A DNA stretch of 64,000 bases from Euryodendron excelsum (taxonomy: Eukaryota; Streptophyta; Magnoliopsida; Ericales; Pentaphylacaceae), in NCBI GenBank assembly GCA_033060915.1, contig CM065379.1:29729318-29793317 (forward strand). The letters are read 5' to 3'. How positions within the stretch are numbered: the stretch's first letter is position 1; the number at the start of each line of letters is the position of its first letter. This document shows, one piece after another, positions 36,581 to 47,072 of this stretch. Position numbers and translations under genes: made by a program. The notes below the pieces were generated by a model. That model searched no databases, was not told the DNA's origin, and was given only the letters and a program-made list of their open reading frames with translations.

Positions 36581-37554
36581 GCCATTTTTTGGCTTGTAGT
36601 GGCGCTAGCCATTTAGGAAATATTTAAGGTCGGCAAGCAACGTATCTTTGACTAGATTTGGGCGCCTGTACTAGTGACTACCATGCAATCTTTAGCCTGG
36701 CTTTACTAGGAGTGACTCTGGAAAGTTCGGGAACGATTTGAAGGAGCCAGGAATGACTTGGAAGGCCAGAAAGGAGCAGGAACACTTAAAATAGTGTCCT
36801 GCAGGTATTTGACTTGAAAAGTGAGGATAAGATGTGTCGGAAAGGTTGACCAAGCCTTTAGGGGGCAAAACGGTTAATCAGACCGGGAAGCTGCCGGGGC
36901 GAACTCGGACTGTCCCGGAAGAAGACTTGGGATCTAGAAACATTATTTAGAATGTTCCCAGAGGTTGCCAGTTTGATTTTCAGAGCCGGCGTGGTCGGAA
37001 AAGGAGACCGGCCCACCAGGGGCAAAACGGTCATTTCGCACCGGGTTAGCCGGAACTGACTCGGAATGATCCGGAAAGGTAAGGGGAGGTTGAGAACACT
37101 ATAAAAAGTAGTCTCAGGCGATTACCGGTTTGATACCGGGAGCCAGTGTGGTTGAAAAAGGAGACCGGCCCACCAGGGGTAAAACGGTTATTTTGTACCG
37201 GGTTGGCCGGAACTGACTCGGAATGATCCGGAAAGGTAAAGGAAGGTTGAGAATACCATAACTAGTATTCTCGAAAAATTACCGGTTTGATACCCAGAGC
37301 CGGTATGGTTCCTGGGGCGTTCGGATGCCTAAGAGCAAAATGGTCATCTTGACCGGAAAGTCTCGGAAAAGGTCCAAAGGACAGTTTGGTCATTTTTCAC
37401 CAAAGTGGGCTAACAAACACTGGTCTTGACCTGGGTTTTGAGTGTTTCCGCCATTCTAACGGTGGTCGTCGTCATGACACAAGGGTTTGTTGGCAATTCC
37501 CTATATCGATCTACTTGTGAGTATTTCCGCTACTCTAACAGTTTTGTGAGTAGT

Positions 37555-38095
37555 TTCGCTACTGGGACTGTCTCGAGGAATGAACTTTCTCGAGAGAGGG
37601 ATTGGAAAGGGGTCTTATCGTCTCCACAGAGACGTGCCTGGATTGGAACCGTCTTGAGGAATAAACTGTCTCGAGAGTGGGATTGGAAAGGGGTCTTATC
37701 GTCTCCGAAGAGACGCGCCTGGATTGGAACCGTCTCGAGGAATAAACTGTCTCGAGAGAGGGATTGGAAAGGGGTCTTATCGTCTCCAAAGAGACGTGCC
37801 TGGATTGGAACCGTCTCGAGGAATAAACTGTCTCGAGAGAAGGATTGGAAAGGGGTCTTATGGTCTCCGAAGAGACGTGCCTGGATTGGAACCGTCTCGA
37901 GGAATAAACTGTCTCGAGAGAGGGATTGGAAAGGGGTCTTATCGTCTCTGAAGAGACGTGCCCGGATTGGAACCGTCTCGAGGAATAAACTGTCTCGAGA
38001 GAGGGATTGGAAAGGGGTCTTATCGTCTCCGAAGAGATGTGCTCGGATTGGAACCGTCTCGAGGAATAAACTGTCTCGAGAGTGGGGATTGGAAT
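37555..38095 (-). repeat. 81-bp minisatellite in LTR A3 (7 copies)
   Basis: ACTGTCTCGAGAG landmarks fall exactly 81 bp apart (37668, 37749, 37830, 37911, 37992, 38073), with one more diverged unit at the start. It is more uniform than in A1, suggesting recent amplification or homogenisation. Confidence 0.9.
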
Positions 38096-38313
38096 CGGAA
38101 AGGAAAGGACAATGCCCCTAAGGGCATTTTGGTCATTTTGCCTCTATTTGGGCCTGACCGACCCGCGAAGCGATGGAAAGACAGAATTTGGACCTAAAGA
38201 ATTGGTTTCGATTGGAATATGCTCACAATGACCTGAAAAACAAGTCTGGACGGAGTGTAGACTACCGAGCGGTCAAAAATGGGGTGCTTATAGAGTGCCC
38301 CGCAAGCTTGTAC

Positions 38314-40312
38314 CGAAACTTGCATGCTTGAAGGAGATTCTCACTATCCCAGTTATCAAGGTTCTCTCCCAGAAGGGCGGGCCTGATGGTGCTATGCTTC
38401 GGTACTTCCGTATCTGAAAGTGGAGGTATATTGATCATCAAGGCTTCTTGAAGGTGATTGACTTGGCTGCCTGCCTCCTTGTTTCCTCTCTTAAGGCCAT
38501 TGTCATCCTCTGTCAAGCAAAGCTCTGTGAATTGGAGTGTTACTTCTTCCTCTCCTCCCTTTTTGGGTGCAATCCTCTGTCGCTTCCTTTCCTGGGCTTG
38601 CTCCTTGATTTCTTTCTTTGTCGGCTTGTATCGTAGGCCAAAATTATGTCTTTGGGACGGGATGTTTGGAATTTCGGGAATCCCTTGCAGCTTCCTCCCT
38701 AGTCCTTTGCTTGGCTGATACCCGTTCTTTTGGAAGTAGCGAGCAATCATCTGTGCATTACCTGAATACCTTGGCTTGACCATATCTTCCTCATGTATTG
38801 CGGTGACGTATTCCAAAGACTGGAAACAAGATGAGCGGCCAACTCGGTGTACGGAATGGCATCGGCTTTGTAAATCGCAAACTCCTTCTTAGCGTAGATG
38901 GAAATTAGCTTAGCCTTGATGATGAATTTGATCTTTTGATGAAGACTGGATGGCACCGCTCCGGCCAAATGAATCCATGGTCGTTCGAGCAACATGTTAT
39001 ATGTTGAAGATATTTGCAGAACTTGGAACTTGATAGCAAAGGTAACAAGCCCTATCTCGACAAGTATCTCAATTTCCCCCATTGTCTCTCTCTTGGATCC
39101 GTCGAAGGCCCGTATGACAATGCTGTTGTGGTTTAAGTGAGATTGGTCCATCCCAAGTCTCTCCAAGGTCGAGTACGGGCAAACATTTAGAGCCGACCCA
39201 TTATCCACCAACACCCTTGATACGATCATCCCTTTGGTTTTGACAGTTATATGTAAGGCCTGCATATGCCCCGTCCCATCGGCGGGAATCTCATCGTCAG
39301 TAAAGGTGATGGCATTTGGTGCCATGATGAGTCCCACCATGTTTTGCAGATTGTCAGGGGTAAAACTATCCGACACGTGGGCCTCTTTAAGGACCTTGAG
39401 CAAAGCATTACGATGAGTTTCGGAGGTGAGTAGCAGGCCCAACATGGAGATGTGCGAAGGGGTTTTCTTAAGTTGCTCCATCACATCATAGTCATTTTTC
39501 TTTAAGGCCTTAGTGAATTCAGAGATTTCGTGTTCCGTGAGAGGATTAGAACATTCTCCCTCCTTATCTTTTCCTTTTCTTCTTCTCTCTATCTCCTCCG
39601 AAGTGTAGCATCGGCCTAACCTAGTCATTCCCCCGATTTTAGCAATAGACTCTTCCAAGGTTTGGGTAGGAGTTGGGGGGTAATTCCAAGGTACTTTGTG
39701 CAAATCGGTAACTGGCGGCTGCAACAACAGAGGTAGAGTTGTTCTTATTGGTATTGGTAAGGAAACGGGTGTCGGTTTTTCCATCTGGGGGAGAATGGGT
39801 AAGGTGATGGGAGACAGGGGAGCACCTTGAGGTGTGGGAGTATATACAGGAGGTGGGGGCCTCATGGCTCTTTGGAGGTCTGTGTGGGGGATGAACCCAA
39901 ACATTGCGATCATAGGTTTTGGGACTTCTTGCTCTAGGTAGGGGGTGAGAATGATACGGAAGTACGGAGGGTGAGGGAAGGCTTCAGTGGTTAGGATTAG
40001 ACTGGTTTGCATAGGCTGGATGATTAGGAAAGGTTCCGGGGTGATGGCTTCAAGGAGATCAGTTGTTTAAACTCTGACTAGAAAAGCAGTACCTTTTGGG
40101 ATGAGGATCTCCTGAAGGCCCCTAGGTGGCTGCTTCGAGGTTGGCCAAGCCTTGTCAGGGTTCCATTCTTTTCTGTCATCTCGAAAAATTTTCAATAATT
40201 TATTAGTCATGGCCCTTAATGTAGCGGAAATGTCACCCAATTTGCCCTCTATCTGTCTTGGATCGATGGCTCGATCATTTGGTGGGATGGCCATTTTTTC
40301 CACAGGGTCCAT
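38314..40312 (-). pseudogene. Ogre-like gag (core missing), protease and G-patch segment
   Basis: Begins at the ATG at 40312 (MDPVEKMAIPPND). After a short N-terminus and a stop at 40067-40069 it passes directly into a proline-rich linker (about 39940-39640), the TRLGRCYTSEEIERRRK segment, and an aspartic protease with VLVDNGSALNVCP (DNGS in place of the common DSGS). I do not find the usual retrotransposon gag core with its WF motif, so an internal deletion is likely. A 1-nt frameshift near 38830 moves the frame; the downstream part (38816-38314) has a G-patch-like motif (MIARYFQKNGYQPSKGLGR), common after the protease in these elements. It ends at the predicted donor. Confidence 0.8.
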
Positions 40313-41495
40313 GTCCTCTTACATTGGTTGTTTTCCTCGTTTTATGGCAAGGATTCGGGCGGCATGGCTTTGTTGATTAGGGGTGTTGCCTTCTTTGGTC
40401 ATTTGTGTTGTTCTCTGGCGTTCGATGGACAGGGGTCACTCGTGTTCCTCTTCTTCCTTTCCATAGAGCAATGGTGACCTACAATGTAAGCAGTCTCACC
40501 AAAGCTATGGCTAGTCTTTTGATGAGATGGGGGAGGAAAAGAAATTAAAGAAAAACAACACAAAAAGATTGCATGTTAGGTTTTTGATTTGGAAAGGCTT
40601 TATGTAATGCGGGTCCTTAGGATGCCCCCGCCTTTTGAGGGGAACTAAGCATAATGCTTTGGCTCATGTCTAGAGATAAGGGATTGCCCCTGCATGTAAA
40701 TACTATACCTACCCTTGTTCATTCATCTATTCGTAGATTCATTCATTCATTTGACAATAAGGATGATTTTATTAAGATGAATTCTTTTTTGGTACATAGA
40801 ATTTTCTCAAAAATACATAGAAATGGGGAGGGGGAACATTTTCCTTGGGACTTCCACCTATTTCTACATTTACATTATGGGATCTTAAACTACTCTTGAG
40901 CCTCCGAATCTGCTTTGTTGGTAGGAGCCCTTGATTTGAATTGCTCCCTTGTCTTCTTGGCAACCTTATCTCCATGAGCGAAGAGGGATTAAGGCCCCTC
41001 TTTTATGAGATAACTTTGATGCATGCCATGAATCCTTAGGGTCTCGTGGTACCCTTAGGAGTTTCGGGTTGGCTTGAATTGAGCGAGAAGATCTTTGAGC
41101 CTTTTTCTAGGGGTTGATTAGATGCATGGAGATGCAATGACATGAGTTACTTTGAGAACTCTTGTCTTAAAGTGAGTTCAAATGCATGAGTAGTTATGAC
41201 GCATGTACATAGAAGCAGCAAGAATTAGATGGCACATCAGCAGGGATTAAACAAAATTTATAAGGAAAAATAAAGCAGTCGCCCTTTCCTCCTTGATTTT
41301 GAAATTGACGCGTGTGTCCTTAATCTGGCAGGGGTTTGGCTATGCATGGGGTGCTACATGAGCATGACGTTGGGGTTTACTAATGCTTCCTAAAAAGCTT
41401 GATTCCCGAACCTTCAAACCTCCGGTGCCCACCCTCGAAAGGGTGAACTCCATCTTTGGTTGGTGGTTCGAGCGGGGGAACTATCAAGAGACCGT
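40313..41495 (-). other. Leader of the Ogre-like element, gag-proximal part
   Basis: Non-coding stretch upstream of gag (sense minus). I see only short chance frames, such as 40654-40899, and no domain. It ends at ACCGT, the left TSD of A4. Confidence 0.65.
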
Positions 41496-41949
41496 TGTAA
41501 GCACCCCATTTTTGACTGCTTGGCAGTCTACACTCCGTCTAGACTTGTTTTCAAGTCATTGTAGGCATATTTCAGTCGAAACCAATTCTCTAGGTCCAAG
41601 TTCCGTCTTTCCATCGCTTCGCGGGCCTATCAGGCCCAAATAGAGGCAAAATGACCAAAATGCCCTTAGGGGCATTGTCCTTTCTTATTCCAATTCCAAT
41701 CCCTCTCTCGAGACAGTTTATTCCTCGAGACGGTCCGAGTAGCAAAACTACTCACAAAACCGTTAGAGTGGCGGAAACACTCAAAATCCAGGCACGTCTC
41801 TTCGGAGACGGTAAGACCCCTTTCCAATCCCTCTCCTGAGACAGTTTATTCCTCGAGACGGTTCCAATCCAGGCACGTCTCTTCGGAGACGGTAAGACCC
41901 ATTTCCAATCCCTCTCTCGAGACAGTTTATTCCTCGAGACGGTTCGAGT

Positions 41950-42250
41950 AGCGAAACTACTCACAAAACCGTTAGAGTAGCGGAAATACTCACAAAACCG
42001 TTAGAGTAGCGGAAATACTCAACTATTAGAGTAGCAGAAATACTCACAAAACCGTTAGAGCAGTGAAACTACTCACAAAACCGTTAGAGTAGCGGAAATA
42101 CTCACAAAACCGTTAGAGTAGCGAAAATACTCACAAAACCGTTAGAGTAGCGGAAATACTCACAAAACCGTTAGAGTAGCGGAAATACTCACAAAACCGT
42201 TAGAGTAGCAGAAATACTCAACCGTTAGAGTAGCGAAAATACTCACAAAT
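41950..42250 (+). repeat. 29-bp tandem repeat in LTR A4 (about 10 copies)
   Basis: Units of CCGTTAGAGTAGCGGAAATA plus CTCACAAAA, with small changes. This is the largest version of the array among the four family-A LTRs. Confidence 0.85.
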
Positions 42251-43150
42251 AGGTCGATATAGGGAATTGGCAACAAATCCTCGTGTCACGACGACCGCCG
42301 TTAGAGTGGCAAAAACACTGAAAACCCAGTTCAACACCCATGTCTGTTAGCTCACTTCGGTGAAAAATGACCAGACTACCCTTAGGACCTTTTCCGAGAC
42401 TTTCCGGTCAAGATGATCATTTTGCCCCTAAGCATCCGAATGCCTCGGGAACCACACCGGCTCTGGGTATCAAATCGGTAATCTCCTAAGACTACTTTTT
42501 ATAGTATTCTCAATCTTCCTTTACCTTTCCGGATCATTTCGAGTCAGTTCCGGCCAACCCGGTACAAAATGACCGTTTTGCCCCTAGAGGGCCGGTCTCC
42601 TTCTTCGACCACACCGGCTCTGGGTATCAAACCGGTAATGTCCCGAGAATACTTTTTATAGTGTTCGCAACCTTCCTTTACCTTTCCGGAACATTCCGAG
42701 TCAGTTCCGGCAAACCCGGTACAAAATGACCATTTTGCCCCTGGTGGGCCGGTCTCCTTTTCCGACCACGCCGGCTCTGCGAATCAAACCGGCAACCTCC
42801 GGGAACATTCTGAATAATGTTTCCAGATCCCAAGTCTTCTTCCGGGACAATCTGAGTCTGTCCCGGCAGTTTCCCGGTTTGAGTGACCGTTTTGCCCCTA
42901 AAGGCCCGATCAACCTTTCCGACACATCTTATCCTCACTTTTCAAGTCAAATACCTCCAGGACACTATTTTAAGTGTTCTTGCTTCTTTCCGGCCTTCCG
43001 GGTCATTCCCGGCTCCTCCAAATCATTCCCGGACTTTCCGGAGTCACTCCTAGTGAAGCCAGACTAAAAATTGCATGGTAGTCACTAGTACAGGCGCCCA
43101 AATCTAGTCAAAGATACGTTGCTTGCCGACCTTCAATCTTTCCTAATTGG

Positions 43151-43235
43151 CTGGCGCCACTCCTAGTGGCGCCAGTGTGGAATTTAGCATGGCACCATTG
43201 TAACAGGCGCCAGGTTTATCCTCCCTCTATAAATA
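43151..43235 (+). promoter_or_regulatory. GGCGCC palindrome and TATA box of LTR A4
   Basis: A perfect inverted repeat (arms CTGGCGCCACT and AGTGGCGCCAG, 3-bp centre CCT) at 43151-43175, a half-degenerate second copy at 43190-43213, and TATAAATA at 43228-43235. Confidence 0.65.
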
Positions 43236-46200
43236 CAGAGTCTCATTCAACGTGAAAGGGGTCTGAAAACTTAACCTAAAAATCCTATATTTCGATATAC
43301 AGAGCTCGAGCACCTCTAAAACCCTAGCCTCCCTAGGTTTTCCCAAACCCTAGCCACTATACACAAACCCTAGCCTCCTATACACTCATACACTCCCTCA
43401 TAAACTCATACACTAGCCTTCAACCATCCTTGGAAGACTTGAAGAGCTGTCATCCAAAGCTTGAAGACAACTGTTGAAGGCTGAAGGTGAAGATCAAGAC
43501 AAAGACCGAAGACCGAAGACAACGCGGCGCGCAAAATAAAGAAGATATACGGTAGGCTTTCTCTTTAATTTTCTGTACTTCCCCCCTCTCTCTTCTCTCT
43601 CCAACCCACTTCGGTTTTCTCTATTTTAATCCCCCATCTCTTTCCCCCCCCCCCCCTTTCTTTGCATGCTTGAAACAAGGGGATTCCCGGTCCATGTGTA
43701 GGGTTGGGCTATTGGAGAGTCACCGTGTCGGGGGCTTTCTTCTAGTTTAACCAAAGACCACGTGGGTCCGGCACCCTTGATTATGTGGTGAAGCCTTAAC
43801 CTTGTATGTTCACGACCCCAAATTGCATTGTGCATATCATAGTCTCGCATCTTCCAAAAACCGTTTTCAAAGTCGTTTTTCAAATCGTTTTCAAAGTTGT
43901 TTTCAAAATTGCATCAAAATCTCTTTTTCAAAAACTTGTTTTCAAAACCACAATTCTAGGGTGATTCTAGCTTTTCCATGGCTAGGGTTGCTTTAGGAAA
44001 GTGTTACATTAAAAGGGACCTTTTTGGTCTAAATTTTCAAATCTTATTGTTTTCCAAAACCACTTTCTTAAAGTGGTTCTAGCCTTCTTATGGCTAGAAT
44101 CGCTTTAGGAAAGTGAGACGTTTTCGTACTTTCCAAAAACTCTCTCTTTAAAAATCACTTCTTAAAAACCTCTTTTTCAACATACTTTCCTAAAGCTTTC
44201 CTCTCTAAAATTGTTTTCAAAAACTCCCTTCCAAAATCTATTTTTCAAAACCCCCTTTTTCAACTCCTTTCCCAAAACTCTCTCTCCTAAAAATTCACTT
44301 TCTAAAAACGCTCCCTAAAAATCTTTCCAAAAACTCTCTTTTCCAAAATCTTCCTTCTAGAAATTTCCTCTCTAGGATTTTCCTTCTAAAATCTACGTTT
44401 CTAAAAATGCACTTTTCAAAAACTCTTTCCTTAGAGCCCAAGTCAAGCCCTAGAACCCACAATTAGGAAACCCTAAATTTTCTGCCCAAAAACATGGTTT
44501 TCAAACTTTGCCCTAAACTTAGGTTTCCAAAACCTCTCGTTTTCTACATCAAAACTATACGTGTTTCCAAAACCTATTTTCTACGTCAAAACTATAATTT
44601 TACAAATCTAGGGTTTCTAGAGTCTCCCTTTCCAAATCCTTGCCAAATCCTATTTTCCCTTTAGGATCCCGTCCTCCATTTTTGGAAACAAAATCCAACC
44701 TTTCTCTTTTAGAAACAAAATCCAATCTCTTCCTAATTCAAATCCTTCCTAAACTTCCACTTTCCTAAATCTTAAGTTTCCAAAACTTGAACATAAAAAT
44801 CTTTCCTAAATTTTAAAACTCAACTTTCAAATCTTTCCTAATTCAACCCTTGCCTAATTCTACCCTCTTTTCAAATCTTAACTTATTAAACCTAAGTTTT
44901 CAAACCTTGCCTAAACTCAAGCCTTTCCTATATTTCAAGACTTTCTAAAATTCAAACTCTAAAACTTTATAAATCCTAAACTTTCTAAATTTCAAATCTT
45001 TCTAAAATTCTAAGCTTCCTAAATTCAAAACTTTCTTAAGTTAAATCTTTCTAAACCCAAATCTTTCTAAATTTTAAACTTTCCAAAACTTCAACATCTT
45101 TCCAAATCTAAGACTTTTCTAAACTCAAAGCTTTCTTAATTTAAGACTTTCTCAAGTCGAAACTTTCTTAATTCAAACATTTTCTAAATTGAAAACTTTT
45201 CTTTTTCAAACCTTTCCTAAAACAAAACTTTCTTATTTTCAAAACTTCCTTGTTTTCGAAACTTTTCAAATTCAAAACTTCCCTTTTTCAAACATTCCAA
45301 AATTCAAAACTTTCCTAATTCTAACCTTTCCTAATTCCAAAACTTTCCAAAAATGAAACTTTCCTAATTTCAAAACTTTCCTAAACCTAAAACTTTCCTA
45401 ATTTCAAACTTTCCAAAAATGACACTTTCCTAATTCGAAACTTTCTTAATCTAAATTTTTCCTAAATTTCAAGTTTCCAAATCTTTCAAGATCTTTCCAA
45501 ATCCAACATTCCAATCTAATCTTTCTTAATCTCAAGTCTTTCCTAGGTCTCCTATCTTTCCTAAGTCTAGGTTTCCCAAAACCAAGTCTTTCCAAAATCA
45601 ATCTTTCCAAAGCAAGTTCAATCTTCTCAAATTCAATCTCCTCTTCTAATCCCAAATCAAATCCAGTTTTCAATTCAATCTCTTTCTTCTAATCCAATTT
45701 CTCTCTTCAAATCAATCTCTTTTCAATCGGACTCTGGTCTGAACTACGACTGACCTGATTCCCCTAAGGGATACGTAGGCAACCTTCATAGGTGCGGTCA
45801 CAACACTTTTCAAACTTTCAATTCCACCCTCATGGGTGCGGTTTCCAAAATCTTTTCAAATCTCAAATTCCAATCTATTTTCAAATTTTCAATTTCAAAA
45901 TTACTATTTTCAAATTTCTATTTTCAAATTTTCACACTTTCCAATTTCAATTTTCAAATCAAATCAATCTCTTTCTAAATCTATTCTCCAACTCTCTCTT
46001 ATTTTGCACTTGCATATCATGCATCATATTAGTTTATAAATATTGTTTTTCAAAGTGAATAGGATTGGCCAATAGTTAGTTGAAGACTCTCATAGGTGAA
46101 TCTAGGGTAGATTGACATGTAGGTACCGAAAGGGCGGGGTAGGGTGATAGCTTAGTGCGTCTTCCCTACACGTAACCAACCTCCGAACTTAGGATTACTG

Positions 46201-46365
46201 ATTTCAAAGACCAAACAGAGTTATTTTTCAAAAAGGGCTAAATGTTTTCCACAGGTTGCCAAACAGCCTGTCTTCTTAAAACACCCTCTCTTGAGAATGT
46301 TCTCCAAAATCGTTTTTCAAAAAACCCTAAGTGTAGTCTTCGGATTATGCTTCGTTTTTTTAGGT

Positions 46366-46403
46366 GACCTAACTCACCTTAATCAAGTTAGGTGGCGACT
46401 CCG
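46366..46403 (+). promoter_or_regulatory. U5 stem-loop followed by a primer-site-like 11-mer (LTR A4)
   Basis: ACCTAACT and AGTTAGGT form an 8-bp stem around a 12-nt loop. Overlapping its 3' arm is TGGCGACTCCG (46393-46403), identical to the first 11 bases of the primer-binding site at 47053-47070. The arrangement recurs in the other LTRs of both families (for example 12788-12797 and 47221-47230 on minus). Function is unknown. Confidence 0.5.
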
Positions 46404-46554
46404 AATCTTTTTCAAAAGCCCTTTATTCAAACCAATTTTTCAATTCAAACCTAGTCGCACTCATTCTTTTAGGAGGGTGAGTTCTAACGAGAGAGTACAG
46501 CATTTTTTCCGCTTGTGTGAGTATTCCTCGAGTGCGAAAAATTTGGGCGCAACA

Positions 46555-47052
46555 ACCGTAGGCTAAGAAACTGACACAACATCTGTCCACAGTCAATATA
46601 CTATTCCCCCTTCTATCTAGAAGGGTAGTAACCGGGTAATACATGTAAGATGCAAATACAAGTGAGCACACCAAGTGTGTGGAATTTTTGAAAAATGGAG
46701 GAAAGGACCCAACAACACACATCACATCCTGTTCATTCATTCACATACATGGCAACAAATAAGATATGAAACAAAAATGTGAACAAAGGTCCATCTACAA
46801 AAGAAGAATGCAAAGAGTTAGTAACTTTTCAAAAGAAACTCAATGCAAGATAAAATGGATGGTTAATGCAAGAGCACGAATGTAGGCAATGACTGCAAGC
46901 GATGACACTTATTTGAAAATCATTTTGAAAAATAAGGTTTGCTTTGGAAACTTTGAAAAATTCGAAGAGTGGATAAAATTTGGACAAGGTAACCGAAGAT
47001 TCTGGGTGAGTAAAGGGTGAAGAGACATGTTAATAGCCTAACCCTCTAAGTG
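46555..47052 (-). other. Leader of the Ogre-like element, LTR-proximal part
   Basis: Non-coding sequence between the primer-binding site and A4 (sense minus). A 105-codon frame at 46423-46740 runs into A4 and is not a gene. Confidence 0.65.
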
Positions 47053-47070
47053 TCCCCAGCGGAGTCGCCA
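47053..47070 (-). promoter_or_regulatory. tRNA primer-binding site of the Ogre-like element
   Basis: On the minus strand TGGCGACTCCGCTGGGGA begins 2 nt after the 5' LTR end. It starts with TGG, the complement of a tRNA CCA end. As I recall, Ogre elements use an Arg tRNA and this sequence type; the tRNA should be confirmed by comparison. Confidence 0.8.
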
Positions 47071-47072
47071 GC

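Larger units (their letters stand above)
33046..38292 (-). mobile_element. Solo LTR A3 (family A), inside the Ogre intron
   Basis: 5,247 bp flanked by a perfect TSD GAGTG (33041-33045 and 38293-38297). In sense (minus) the start reads TATAAGCACC, one change from TGTAAGCACC; the end is CTGGGCACGACA. Contents: a seven-copy 81-bp array (37555-38095), palindrome and TATA box, and a purine-rich (plus strand) tract (33880-35620). A 231-codon frame at 37426-38121 is only the 81-bp repeat read through. It landed in the predicted intron, so it need not have broken the protein frame. Confidence 0.9.
32887..38313 (-). other. Predicted intron between protease and RT, split by A3
   Basis: On the minus strand a donor TTTCG^GTACAAG (exon ends 38314) and an acceptor CCTTGTTGTTCTGATCAG^G (exon resumes 32886), with a pyrimidine-rich run before it. 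Removing A3 and one TSD copy leaves 175 nt. The excised part contains stops in the pol frame, while exon 1 ends after two bases of a codon and exon 2 begins with the third base, so the frame is kept. Introns at this position are known for Ogre elements. Splice sites are predicted by eye. Confidence 0.6.
41496..46554 (+). mobile_element. Solo LTR A4 (family A), in the Ogre leader
   Basis: 5,059 bp, TGTAAGCACCCC to TTGGGCGCAACA, with a perfect TSD ACCGT (41491-41495 and 46555-46559). Sense is plus, opposite to its host, so it is not the host's own LTR. Contents: three 81-bp units (41700-41945), an expanded 29-bp array (41950-42250), palindrome and TATA box (43151-43235), and a pyrimidine-rich tract (44120-45700). 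Together with A3 it forms a ~5 kb inverted repeat separated by 3.2 kb. Confidence 0.9.

Noticed and set aside
37426..38121. 231-codon open frame on plus
   Set aside because: It is the 81-bp LTR repeat (27 codons per unit) read through; no domain, and mirrored by frames on the other strand.
14376..46554. A2 and A4 as the LTR pair of the minus-strand pol
   Set aside because: Each has its own distinct TSD and their sense is plus, opposite to pol; the true pair is 12640-22679 and 47073-51882 with TSD AGTAC.
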